Positions 24,783 through 38,300 of a stretch of DNA of 64,000 bases are shown here, piece by piece; position 1 is the first letter of the stretch; each line of letters begins with the position of its first letter. This DNA is from Cornus controversa (taxonomy: Eukaryota > Streptophyta > Magnoliopsida > Cornales > Cornaceae), in contig CM048849.1 in the NCBI GenBank assembly GCA_026545225.1, positions 42,370,336 through 42,434,335 on the forward strand. Direction: 5' to 3'. The notes beneath the pieces were generated by a model. It saw nothing but the letters and a program-made list of their open reading frames with translations, ran no database searches and had not been told where the DNA came from. Made by a program: the position numbers and the translations under genes.

Positions 24783-26042
24783 GGGTAAATATTACTAACA
24801 CCTCTTGAGGTTTGATGTATTACATGCGGTTACAACTTTGTTAATTTTCGTCACCAACACCCTCTGTCACTTTTTTCATTTTTTAATATATGAAATGTCT
24901 TGATTGTCCCTGATTATTTAAATGTATTTTAATATAAAAATATTAGAATAGGAAAATGATCACAATACCCTTCTATCTCATCTCCTCCTCCAACCACCAC
25001 CACCACCACCACCTTCAAACCACATCCACCACCCCTTAATCGCAAACAAAAATTAGGAAAAAATATATTATCACAAAAAATTCAAAAAAAGAAAGTACCA
25101 AATAAGAGAGAGAGAGAGAGAGAGAGAGTTAGTTTTAGATCTCTGCTGAAGATGATGAGTATCTTGGATGTCTCTAACTTGTTCTGAGTCAAACCCAAAA
25201 GGCATTCTCATTGCTTCGTCGTAGTCCTCTTGGTCAGCCTTATCAAATACCTCATCTGTTGTCCTCTCTGCCGGTTCATGACAAGGACATGTTCCTCACC
25301 TTCGTCGTCGACCATTGGTCCTTCCTAAGTGGCCACTCTTCTAGGGTTTGCTTCACTGCCACATTTTCATACCTTTCGTTTCAATTGATCGAATGAGCCC
25401 TCAAGCAATTAAAGTCCTCTGGTTGCTGATTCGTTGGTGATTGGATTGATTGGGTCAATGTTAATGATGGTAAGCTAGTTGGTTATGTTGTTTTAATTGT
25501 CTGCTTGTGGTCAGTTGTGACTTCAATTTCTAAAGTTTTGCTTGGATGATATTTTGTGTTTGATATCATTGCTGGTGCTTTTCTGGTGGGTGGTGGCAGT
25601 AGCGTTTGGTGGAAGAAGTAATGGTGTGGGGTAGGAGGTGGACGATGGTGGGCAGTGGTAGAGGCTTTTGATGGAAGAAGTGGTGGTGTGCGGTAGGAGG
25701 AGGACGATGACGGTGGGTGGTGGTAGCAGTATTTGGTGGAAGAAGTGGTGGTGTGAGGTTTGGTTTTGACGGCATTTGGTTTGATAGAGTTGTTTAAAGG
25801 GTATTTTAATCCAATACACAGGGTTAAATGAGTAAACTTAGTATTCAAAAGAATTAGATTAGGAGTCAAAGGGCAATTAGGTCATTTCACTCTCAAAAAG
25901 TGCTTTGACACGATGTACTTTTGATAGGAATGGGTGTTTATGTATACCGCACAAATCACATGGTATGTTTGTGACAAAAATTCACAAAGTTGTAGTCGCG
26001 TGATAATACATCAAACCTCCAGGGGTGTCAGTGATATTTAAA
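24783..26042. mobile_element. Terminal-inverted-repeat element, possibly Mutator-like, with possible captured sequence
   Basis: Seen: the left end reads GGGTAAATATTACTAACACC and the right end, reverse-complemented, TTTAAATATCACTGACACC; both continue into GAGGTTTGATGTATTA, giving about 40-bp imperfect inverted repeats. It is flanked by TTTCTATTTA (24773-24782, 26043-26052), a 9- or 10-bp duplication. Block A at about 7538 has a single TTTCTATATA, the empty site. A 9-bp duplication suggests Mutator. The interior has (CAC)n at 25000-25012, (GA)n at 25107-25128, a GTGGTG-rich stretch at 25600-25760, and a less repetitive 25140-25400 segment that may be captured host sequence. No transposase is visible. 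Confidence 0.75.
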
Positions 26043-26052
26043 TTTCTATTTA

Positions 26053-28217
26053 TTATCCTAAATTGTGTTTTGTAAAGAGTATAATTTGGATAGATGGATT
26101 CTCTCTGTTAGTTTATGTATCTAAGTATCTTCAAGTTATCATTCAACAGTTATAAATATTTCATGTCATTATTCGTGGAACTAATCATTATGTTATAATT
26201 ACATTACATACACAGCTAACTACTACGTTCATGACCGTTGGATGATAAATGCCTCAAGAAGATGACATATTTACAACTTCAAATCAGATGCAAAGGGCTT
26301 ACACAAACTTAAAATGACACGAAATATGAAGTAAAAATATGTATCAAATTAGTCCTCATTTGAATCATATCGTTGCAAAAACGAAAGTTCACTGCTTCAT
26401 GAAAGACAACACCAGGAACCTTGCAAGACTTATCAATAAGACATTAGGTCGAAATCTGATTGATTTGAAATTTGAAAATTGACTAGCTTGAATTGGATTC
26501 ACAAGTTACTTTTAAGCTTTTGCAGGGAATTGTTTTGCGTAAAATCTCAAAATGTTAGGGCCTTCTTGATTTGTCATTCAAAATATAGTTTTCTAGGATT
26601 AAAAAAAAAAACAGTTTTCAAAGTACTTAAAAAAAACAGCTTTACGAAAGCACACCTTTGTACAATTTTCTAATTTTCAGGTTTTAGGAAAGAAAAAAAA
26701 AAATTTATTTCGAGAAATATGAACCAAGCTTGACAAAGCTTTACAAACAAGAGAACAAGTCCAAATATCAGAAGGCCCAACATAGTTGTGGATATTTTGG
26801 GTGGCCCAATACTTGTCCTGAATAAATAGAAGGAGCCCAAGAGCATTTCAAGCGACCTTTGTATTCGGTTACCACGAATCCACCCGTTAATGTAAATCAT
26901 TCCAATAAAGAAAGTATGCGTTTTTTTTATTACAACAACTAGGGCATAACTGCATAAGAAGTCATTCCAATAAAGAAAGGACATGTTTGCTTTAGTTTTT
27001 TTTTAAATCAGTTCCCAAGAATTCAAAACACAATTTCCGTTTTGAGAGAAGTATGTTATTTGAAAACATGTCAACCAAACAATTTTTGTATTATTTTTTT
27101 ATTTTCAAAATTATTTTTAAAAAATTAAACCAAACAAGCCCTAATGATTTGCAGCTATATAAAATTTCTAATTTTTTAGCTCTATTTTCGCAACAACGGT
27201 AATAGCTTTTTATTTAAATTGTGCTAGCATTAATCACGACTGTCGTGACAGTCACATCACAACCATCCAATGTCGTGGGTCCCACATTAGACTGTTATCA
27301 TGGGACGCTAACAATATCATACACTTTTTTAGTTGAGTTGTCATACAATTGTTGTCGGTAAAAGCATTTTAATTAGATATTTTAGATGTTTGGTATTGCA
27401 TTTTATAAAAAACTTTCACAAATAATGCATTTTTTAATTTGTAAGGTAACAATATTGTTTAAAACACTTTTATTACTTATTGTACAATAGTGCCTATTGT
27501 TTAAAACACTTTTATTACTAATTTTACAATAATGCCTATTAATGGAGTGCCAATAGTACTTTATAAGAAGGGATAAAATTGTCTTTATAAAAGATAAAAG
27601 GATAAAATTGTCTAAAAAATATAGTTACCTAACATGTATGACATCCATTCATAAAGCAACTTTGAAAGTTTCTTTCTTTTTTCAGCAAACACATTTAAAA
27701 ATAAAATTTTAAAATAAAACTGTTTTTAAGTGGTTCAACAACAATCCCGGGTTACCGTATATGCTCATATCTGATTATTTTTGCAGTTCGTCCAAACCAT
27801 TACTGAATTTTTATTTATTTCATTGTATTGGTACTTCGAATATATATATATATATATTTTTTTTCAGAAACAAGAATTCATTCCAAAGCATTTGCTCTGT
27901 TCCCCTATCTACAAACATGCTTTATCATCAAGGCCTCCTAGAATGCAACCAGCACTGAATGTCTTCCATTTTGGAATGCCACAAAACACAATGATATAAA
28001 GTCTTCTCCAATACCAAGAACATGTTTCTTTACAAATTTCACTTTCCACTTAAACAAACAGAACCTAATTAGATGTGAAAGAACATTGGACCATCTAAAG
28101 GTGGATGGAGCTTAAACTTTTGAACATGTCTGAACCATAAACCCAGCTAGTACTTCTCTAATACAAAGGACATGTTATATATCCTCAAATGCTCCAGCAA
28201 AAAGTGTGGACTTCTAT
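26053..28217. other. Block B flank downstream of the NPF gene, non-coding
   Basis: Aligns with block A 7545-9550. It includes a segment near 26555-27140 framed by GGGCCTTCTTGATTTGTCATTC and AAACCAAACAAGCC, which may be an old MITE with decayed ends and is also present in block A. No open frame is credible. Confidence 0.5.
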
Positions 28218-28229
28218 CAACAATTCTTT

Positions 28230-28427
28230 TTTTTTTTTTTTTTTTTTCCGGAGAGATAAAGCAAATATATGTTGATGTGTTTGAATTTACAAGAGCCCAT
28301 GTAATGGGAAACATAAGTCTAAGACTTTTAAACAGGAATTGAAAACAAAATATCAGAGAACCAGAAAGAAACCCAAATGGTTATACCCAATATCATAGCA
28401 TCCGGTTGTTACTTGAGACATCAATCC
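28230..28427 (-). mobile_element. Retroposed fragment with poly-A tail (SINE or truncated processed transcript)
   Basis: 198 bp starting on the plus strand with a run of about 20 T (a poly-A tail on the minus strand) and flanked by a perfect 12-bp duplication TCAACAATTCTT (28218-28229, 28428-28439). The site in block A (about 9547-9558) is empty with a single TCAACAATTCTT. Poly-A plus a long target duplication means LINE-mediated retroposition. I see no pol III A/B boxes, so a truncated mRNA 3' end is as likely as a SINE. It lies 100-300 bases past the NPF stop codon. Confidence 0.85.
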
Positions 28428-28527
28428 TCAACAATTCTTCTTCAGTAAAGATAGCTTTCTTTCACAAAATTTGAGTCCAGCCAATACTACAGATGGTCCT
28501 TTCTTCTTGATAGCTTATTCACTCAAC

Positions 28528-29380
28528 CTATTTTTCGACGTACCCCTTTAATTCTTCTCTAAGTACTTCCATTGAATCCGAAACTTCAGCCTTATATTGA
28601 TACAGCTTTGCCATTACCAAGAAGAAAATGAAATTCAAGATGCTTAGTATGGCAAGAAATGCAAAATAATAATCAAGATGAGAAGCATTAAGGTTATTCA
28701 GAATCCATCCTTTGTGACCATGCGCCTTAGTGATATTAGAAACCAACGTAAGAATAAATGTGCTAAGGAAATTCCCAACTCCAATAGCAAACATTGAATA
28801 AGAAGTCCCAAGACTCTTCATGCTTTCGGGTGCTTGGTCATAGAAGAACTCAATCTTGCCTACCTCAAAACAAGCATCGGCTGCTCCCATAAGCACGAAT
28901 TGAGGAACCAAAACGAATATGGTTAATGGTAATTGTCCACCATTTTCAACTAGGCCATGGTCCTTGGCAACACTAAGTCTGTACTTCTCAGTTAGTGATG
29001 CTATTGTCATAATAATGATATAGAGTACATGACCAATTCCCATTCTTTGAAGTAGAGTGATACCTCTTGGATTCTTTGTCCATCTTCTTATGACCTTGAC
29101 AAAGACACGGTCATATATAATGATACAAACAAGCATGGACACTGTCACGAAAGCTCCTAAGCTAGCCGGGGGAAGTTTGAATTTACCCATACTTTTATCA
29201 AGAGTTGTGCCTTGCTTAATGAAAAGGGTATTGCTTTGAGAAAGCATTACTGCAGGAAGAAATGAGGTGAGCAAGATGTATAACATTTGCAGCATTTGTT
29301 TGGTTTCCTCGACTTGGGTCACTGTGCACAGCATCCATGGACTGGTTGAACCAGTTTCAGCACAAGCTTTGTTGAGTAAC
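28528..29380 (-). CDS. NPF5.2: NPF transporter exon 4
   Basis: 853 bases including the stop. Acceptor ATGCAG ending at 29381. It encodes the C-terminal half from LLNKACAETGSTSPW through helices 7-12 and a short charged tail ending GYVEK. There are no internal stops or frameshifts. Conserved PPASL, RGITLLQRMG and APESMKSLGTSYS are present. Confidence 0.95.
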
Positions 29381-32300
29381 CTGCATTAGCACAAGAAGGA
29401 ACATGCATATGAATACTAAGAATGAAGCCTTTTAGCAAGAGTTGTCCTTAAATCGGGCCAGCAAGTCTAAATTTGGCCTGAATTTTACAAAGGTAAATCA
29501 ATACATGTTCTGCCTAGACTTGGTTAAGCTTGAAGTCTGGCCCAAGCTAGTGTGTCCTCATCTATAGACTATGTGTGTACATGAACTCGGATCCTCTCCT
29601 GTGCACTAAACAGTCCAGAGTGAACTGCACTGTATGTGTAGTGATGTTCAGCCATCCTCATGCATTGCACTATAGTGTGTACTTATCTATAAACTGTGTA
29701 TATATAAACTTGGATTCTTTCTTGTGTGGACAGTCCAAAGTGAATCCCTCCATATGTGTAGTGATTTTCACCTCCCTTGTGCATTGGACTGTCCAGTGCA
29801 CAATAGAGGATTCTAACTCGTGTGTGTATGTATATATAAAATTGGGCAGACTTAGCTCAACATAATTTGTAGCCGTGGTTATAACCAAATGATAGAAGAA
29901 TGATATACTACACAATAGTCTCATGCACTAGGTGAGTCGTTTATAAAAAAAAAATGGTATAGACGATTAATACAAACCTGAGGGTGAGTGTGGAATCAAT
30001 TCTAAACTTCCCTTTTGTGGCATATTCTTCCAAGTCAAGTTCATAGAATTCTTTAGGGTCCTTAGGAATGGGTACCCTCCACTTTCTTAGGGCAGCAACT
30101 ATGACCCTGGCCATCTTTGTGAAGGGACTCCCTGTGGGGACCTTGTGCCTGTAGAAAGGGGTGCCAACTACAAAGATTAAAATGGCCAAAACGAGGCCCA
30201 CAGTTGGGATCCCATAGCCAAGAGCCCATCCCACATTGTCTTGTATGTACACAAGAATTGTATTCCCAAAGAGTATCCCAGTGAAGATACTAAACATCCA
30301 CCAATTGAAGAAGGAAAGCTTTCGGGCCTTCTCTTTGGGCTCAAAATCATCGAATTGGTCCGCACCCATCGTGGAAATGTTGGGCTTTGTCCCGCCCGTG
30401 CCAATGGCTAAAACGTAGAGTCCAATATAAAACACAGCTAATTCTAGGGTTGATGCTTTCTTACAGTCGGCCACCGCGACATTGGCGGCGCAGGGAGGTG
30501 GTCTTAGCCCAGGGACTGACACTGCTAGTGTTAGTAGGCACATACCCTGCAGTCAGATTGGTAAAGCACATCTTGTCAGAAGAGATGAATAGTAACTTGG
30601 GCAGGTAAAGAAACAAAATTAATGTGGACTTGAAAACATTGGTAACAAAATTAAAGTTCAATATGGTAGATTACAATCAGTAACAAAACAGTTCACATTA
30701 GACAAAATATTGAAAATAGCCGGTAGCTCTAAGTGGTTTGAGTGCTCCGTGAAGAAGTCCGTGTTCGACTTCTCATCTCTTATGTCAATGCCAATTCAAA
30801 CAATGTTTTTTGTTGTGAATTTGAAATTTGTGTTATTTTTCGTTTCTTCGGATGATATGATGGATCAGATTTGTTTCATTGGTTCCAACTGTGGCAATTG
30901 ACCAATATGTTGGTGGGTCAACCATTTTTGTTAGTATTACTTTTTTGAGTCTCTTTCTACCGTTCTCATGTACATATGTTTATACTATGCGATATTGTCT
31001 AATTTTTTCATTAATTTATGAGAAAGATAAACTATATGAGTTCATCTACCCAATATATATATATATATAAATATATACAATTTGTTTTTATTTGATACCA
31101 TATTTTTCTTTCTTTTCTTTCAAGAAATGTTACATGACACTAAATGGTGAATGGTGTAGGTTTACTTACCCATTTTACCCACACACACACACAAAAATGG
31201 TGTAAGTTTCATACTCAAACTCATCTCATTTAATGAAGATTATTGCTTAAGTGGATAACGAAAGACTAAGATTTTGTTTGATAAAACTGCAAAAATAAGC
31301 ACTGAAAATTTTAATTATTGAATTTTAAGAGCTGAAATTTTAATTATTGAATTTTATGTACTGAATATAAAAATGTATCTTAATTTTAAGCTTGAAATTC
31401 ATTATTGTTTGTTAAAGACAAAAGCTGAAATCCAAAAAGTTGAACAAATTACATTTGTGCCCTCAATATCTTGTACTCATGACATTTTTGTTTTTATAAT
31501 ATAAAACAACCAATTTCACTAAAAGATATATATCTATTTAAAAATAAATATTAAAAAACATGCTTATTTTGTGAAATTGCTTACTGCGTTCAGTTTTAAG
31601 TGTTGAACGTCATTATGAAGCGCAACCTAATGATAATAATTTTTAGACCTATAAGTCTAACCAAAACTACTAGCAAAAGAAAAAATTGCTTAAGTGGCCG
31701 GATAACAAAAACAAACGATAATGATCTTTAGACATGATAGTCGAACTGAAAATGCTAGTAGAATAATTTTTTGTTAGAAACTAGCTTTGATCAAACCATT
31801 TTAGGACCAAAATTCGAGTGGAGGCCACTGAGATTTTGGATCGGACCCAGATTAGAATGCGTTCCTATCCAAGAGTAGATGAGCGTAGTATATTTACTTG
31901 TTCAAATCCTTTTCTGGATGAATGAGAAAATGGCTTTCAAAGTGTGGTGATGAACTTGGTTTCCAAGTCTTGCAAATGGTTTTATTCCCACATGAAATAA
32001 GTCTCGTATTGGAATATTACTAAACACACTATTTGTGCGTATATATATATAAGTATGAAATAAGGAGTCACAACATAAATGGTGCAGTGGGTATGAACAT
32101 GCTCCTTATTAGGCTTGGCCTGAACCAACCACATGTGCGCTCAGTCCAATCCGACCTTGTGCCTCTCTCTTTAAAATAATATTTTTTATTAAAAAGGGCT
32201 AAGTGGTGAAGTGAAATAATGTATCGCATGTGACAATTCGGCAGCTATGAGCAAAGAGTTACATGAGTGGTTGTTAAAAGTTAGTTGGGTGGTTAAAAGG

Positions 32301-35300
32301 TAGTTGGGGTTAGTTGTTTCATTTAAATCAAACAAGTGCACCCCATGTCTCTTAGACTGAAACAACATGTCAAATACCTCTTTGGTTCGAAACGAAGAGG
32401 TGCAACCACATCTATAAATACCCCAGGCTTCATATGAACCCAAGTCAAGTGGGTTCAAGCCATATGGTTAGCCATGACATATAGGTTTGAATCTAGTGGT
32501 CCAAATTAATTTTATTTAAATTTTAACTTCATTTTTAGTTTGATTCGAGTCAAAGAGAGAATATAACGCAGATGTTAGTTCACCGATTCAGTTACTTTGG
32601 AGTTGTTGGCACCAAAAATAAGCTTTTAGTCAGTCAAACAGTTTTGAGATGAATGTCTCTTGAAACAAAACCTATCGAAAGAGGGACCGTTCATGCATGA
32701 CCGACTCAAGCCACGAATGAGGGTAACAAATGCCACGTCAGCAAGACATCATCTAACAAGATCTGATTCACCCCCCAAAGAGAAGATAAGAGAAATGACA
32801 GATGTAGTTACAAACCAACCAGCTCACCGACAATGCTTGAAGATAGCCACGAACGAGAAGACTTGCTTGGTCGAAACCATGACGGCTACCGGTTAAAAAA
32901 AATGCATTTAATGCTTTGATAAATAAGAGATAAGTAAATATTATTATCTCTGAAAAGGCTATCACCACCCCGATCTAGCTTCAACGAAAATCTTTATAAG
33001 AATCTGACTCACTCTTCACCTTCCTCCTCAAGTAACATTAGATATTTCACCGACATCGATCGATCACTGACCACGTGAGATATCCTCCCGAAATATCCAG
33101 AAAGGTTCATCTAAACATTCTATCCCAGAGAATTCCAATCCAATGACCTATCGAGCTCAAGACTCTCTAAAATAGAGACCTTCTACATCTAAGTTCAAGG
33201 TCCGAGCACCAAAACACACATCCTCATGTGTTAATTCATCCCCTAGTGGATACTTTCCTTTATTTTAATTATGGAGGCTTGCTCCACAGAAGCGTAGCCA
33301 AGGTTTCTGAACCTAGTTTATGTTTTGTTTTCGTCATGTAAAAGGCATCTAACCACCGTTAAACTTAGGTTTACCTTTAAGGCTGATTTAATGTATTCAT
33401 CACTTTTACATTCTAGTTGAACTACAGTTCATTTACTTTTCCTGCACTTACAGTCTTTCATTTACTTTCTCGCACTTTACAGTCTTTCATTTGCTTTCCG
33501 TGCATTCACAGTCTCTCATTTACATTATTTCATTTAACGTTTTTTGTCTTTCAATAATTTACTTTAAAGCACTGTCTTTCATTTCAAAATGTGTCCATAG
33601 AAACCGTAAAACCCTTTACTGCCTGATAAGACTCGCGACTAGGCTCTATTCGACAAACAGTGTCAATGATGAGGAAGTCGCGAGGTACTTGCTAGGATGG
33701 TATTTAGATGTTATATTAAGAAAAGACTCACCGGCCCCTTGCCACCCGACAATAATGTCACTAGTTTGACTATTGTGCCTTTAGGTGACACTTGGTCGTT
33801 AGCTGAAAAGCACTGTCACTATGCTTCAACTTCGTCAATAGTGCCATACAAGGCTGAAGTAAACAAACCTTTGAGAGGGTCATTCCTACTCTCTGTAATC
33901 GTCAAAAGTCAAATAAAGGAAAGCCATGACGACCACAACTGCCATGGCAAACCTAGGAATTATACTTGGCTTAAAAAGTTAACTCGATTGAAGACGATTG
34001 AGACCATCAAACATCAAACTATGACGCAATTCAATTTTAACATACACCTCTCACATCTTAGCATGCTCGACAGACTGAGCCCAGCCAAGCGAGTAAGAAT
34101 CCTTAAACGAGTGATCAACTTAGGCGAGGCCTTGCCACCTTTACACCGCGAGGGACGAATGAACGTCCGCACAACAACAACAAGAGAAGGATCACCAATA
34201 CATGGAAACCAAAGAGCCAAACAGAAATGCTACTACGTACTAATTAAATAAAGATCATTTACCCTGGGAGACAAGCACCATGGAGTCCGTAGAGCACCAT
34301 GCGAGGAGTCAATTGTCATAAAGATGTAGTATTGAATACTAGCTTTGGTATAATTCTAGGTTTTTTTTTGTATTTATTTTATTTTATTATAATAAATTAT
34401 ATGTTAATATAATTTATGTGATTTTTGTTTGTTAGTATAATTATCACATGATCTTAAATAGTATCATATTATGCATAGATTTTCCAGCAATCTTAAGATA
34501 ATTGAAGTGCCCTGCTTTAATATATGCTATTATTTAAGATAGTGATTTTTATATTGACTAGTAAATATTGATGAGGTCAATATTAGTTCAATATTATGCG
34601 ACATATTTAATAGTAGAATACTTTTTCTGTTTAATATGATGTGAAATTATTTGTAATACTTTGATTTCAATATTTGTGAAATGTTGAAAGGCATTGGATT
34701 GATTTATAAATTCATTAATGTGAAAATCATATTATTGTATTACATAGTTATTAATATTGTGAATGACATTTGATATGATTATTTTTGTTGTTACATTCAG
34801 GTGTGATAAATGTTATATAATATGATATTTATCTAATGTTATATTATTGAGTATGATTATATTTAAATTTTTTTATTAGATATATAGATCAATATTATTA
34901 TAATGTGACAAATGACAAGTTAATTAAAATTATTATTCTTGTCGAGTATAAGGAGAAATTTTGAAAACTTCTCTAATAATATTCAAGGCATGTGTTGTGC
35001 TAGAGGAAAGATTGGGTGTAAGAGGCATATACACCATTCTAGAAATTATAAAGACCACTAAGATACACATGATAAAGAGAGTTTATCATGTCTAAAATCA
35101 ACCTGGTAGTCAAATTAGAGGGTGATGAGTCGATATTCCTCATCATATCCACTCTGATAAGAGAATTTTTATAAAAGATGAAGATTAAATCTTCATGAAA
35201 AAAATCATCTACTACTAAAATATGGTTGTATTATAAATGACCTCAAGAAGAGAACTCATTTTAACAATGTGGTCTTACAATTGATTAATGTCTACTAATT

Positions 35301-38300
35301 TCTAGAAATGATGGATGTGAGCCAAGGGTATGTGAATGATATACCCCGAGCCTATAATAAAGTTAAAATTTCCTACTTATGTAATTGAGTAATATGAAAG
35401 GACATGTAAATGTTCCTACTTATATGGATTAATTATTGTCCTAATAGTAACTCAAATGTGACATAAATATAAAGAAATTAGCTAGAGTTTATTTTCACCC
35501 ATACAAAAGAGTGTTGTACCTGTAACATTAAATCACAATGATATATGTGACTTAATATATGTGCACATGAGAAATGAAAAAATTATTTTAATACTTTGAT
35601 AGAAATAATGAAGTTTTGAATCAACTTAGCGATTAAAATAAAACGGTGTTGCTAAAATGCAATAACCACAGTCTTAAAATTGCTTTGTTGATATATTCTA
35701 GATTACCTATAATTTGTGGGAGGAAGCTCAACTATGCACAAATTTAATTATTCATTCCTCATTAAGAAAATTATTAAGACACCATTTGATATATGGAAAG
35801 ATCCCTATAAATACTTAGAAATGTGGGGGGTGTCTAGATAATGTGACAGTATTTAAATCTTAAAATTATTAACATATTAATGGCACATCTTTTGCATAAT
35901 TCAAGAGAATATAGAACGGGGTTCAATTAATTGCAAATTGATTTGAAACAATTGAGGAGGGTTCATAGTTTTAGATCATGAAAAGAGAGTGTGCAAACTT
36001 TAAAAATCAATGTATAGATTGAAAAAAATACTAAAATAATGACATAAGTTAGATGGTTGCATATCAATGAATATGATGCATGCTAAAGATACTCTAAATG
36101 GATATATTTTCTAACTATATTGTTGTGATCTAAATGAAGATTTGTACACGATTTGATATACAAGCAATCCGAGAGAATACCAAATGTATTGAGTTGGTTG
36201 AGATCCATATTGACATTAAGCATTTATCAAGGTATAACGTTGATATTTAGGGATACTAAAGACTCTAGGTTCACAAGTGGACATATTTTTAATATTAAAA
36301 GTGTAGCCATAGAATAAGCTAGTTGTTTTAAATAAAAGTAAGAATGATTAAGAAATTATGAGATATAAATTTGTAATTGGCATATTTCGGTGATCAAAAC
36401 CTGATTGATCGAGTTGTAATTTTTGGATTATTCTTTGTATCGATCATCGACAATTTCGAGCTGACGTTCAAGTGCATGGAAGCCGACAAAATTAGTAAGA
36501 ACACCATATAGTACAGGTAAGTATGGTGAGGACACTATGCACTTTTTAGTTTCGAGCCTATTTTGAAAAATCAGGGTTTAAATGCAAAATTTAGGATTTT
36601 TCAAAGTAGGACCGGTCCCCAATATTTAGGACCGATCCAACTTTTCTCGGCAGTTTAGTTTCTGCAGGTTTTCAAAAAGTCTCACCGGTCCTATTTATTT
36701 GGCACCGGTCCCACTTAGCCTGTTCCAAATAGGAAATAGATTTTGACGGAAATCCTGATTCCTATTGGGTTTGAAACTTCTAGGAAAGTTCTATTTTGGT
36801 ATTTAACTTCTTTTCCAAGTAGAATTAGAACTTCCTTGCCTATATATATGTATTCATATTTTCTCTACAAGTATGCCCTGGAATATTATTTTAGAGAGAG
36901 AAAATATATATAGTATAATTAGGGTTTTATATTTTTAAGAACACACATCCATACTTTATGAGTGATATTTAGGATGGTGTTCTACTTCTGATTAGCTGCT
37001 CTAGACTGCATGAAATCTATTTGCTGATCAGAACATTGGATTGAAGGTTCTTCACTTGCTTGCTTGCTGAGGAAGAAAGGTGACTAGATTGCACTACGAA
37101 GGGAACAAATACTTGCTAAGTATTTTGGTTCTTCCAGTAACCTTTTTGTAAGGGTGGTGACGTTAGCTTGAAGTCTACAGCAGTTGGACGTGTTGTCGTA
37201 ATCATAAGCCTGAGGTGTTCCACATCAGATCCTTGACAGAGTGAAGAGGGGTGTGAGACTGAGACATAATCTGTTGTACTTTGCTTCATCATAGTGACTT
37301 GGTTTCCTGAGGCGTGTCGCCTCCCTCCGTGATTTTTCTTATCTTGGGTTTCCACGTATATCTGGTGCATTCTTTTCTTTACTTGCACTTTATTTATTTG
37401 CTTACTTTAATTGTTTGATTAATTGGACTTAAAATTGAATTAATTAAAAATTAAGCAAACGAGCAAGTGATCCTATTCTCCCCCCCTCTAGGTTCTAAAA
37501 TATTTTTCGCAACCGCTTCCTCACCGTGCAACTCACATAAGTTGTGAAATTTCTTAAAGGATATTCCAATTTGGCTAACACATGTGCCATTGCCTTCAAA
37601 TGGAAAAATCTATATAGAGTGTATAAATTAAAGAAAAGTTGTGACAACATATATGAAAGGTTGAAATAGAGAGCAAGTAACGAGGTCATTGAGGGGAATG
37701 GGCTTAAAGCCTAAAACTAACGAGTCACCTTAAGGAAACCCTATCTAACTAGTTTACTAAAGATCCCAAGATCTAGATTCAAGGGATAACTGAAATTTTG
37801 AGTGACACACTAGTAGAACTGAGGAAATATTTATCTTCTACTTATTCCTATGATAACACAATACTGCATGTCATGGGTATCAGGTTAATCAAATGCTTTT
37901 AGTGATTCTTATATCTTGAAAATACAAGAGGGGAGTGACAGGATACTCTTAATAGAGAATCACCTATATGAGTGTGAAGTGGGCCGCTTCTATGGGAATG
38001 AAATTAAGACTAGGTTCTCTAAAGCATTCATGAAAATCAAAAGTTGTTCAGGGCCGAAATGAACACAATAGTGAGAACTAACTTTGTGCAAAAAATAAAC
38101 TATATGCGTACTTGGTTTACACTAACGACTGGATAGTTCAATACTTTATGTCACTGGTTAGCTAAATAAATCCGATAGTATTACACTAGAGAATATTTAA
38201 GCCCAAAATTTATCTATCCTGATGCTGTGAGTTTTCAACTATACTCTCTCTCTCTCTCTCTTTGGTGTCTATCGAGTCATTTGCTTTTGAAGCCAATTTC

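Noticed and set aside
25483-25869. Overlapping minus-strand open frames rich in His, Pro, Thr and Ser.
   Set aside because: They come from a GTGGTG/GGAAGAAG-rich low-complexity stretch inside a TIR element; three frames are open at once, which is a composition artefact.
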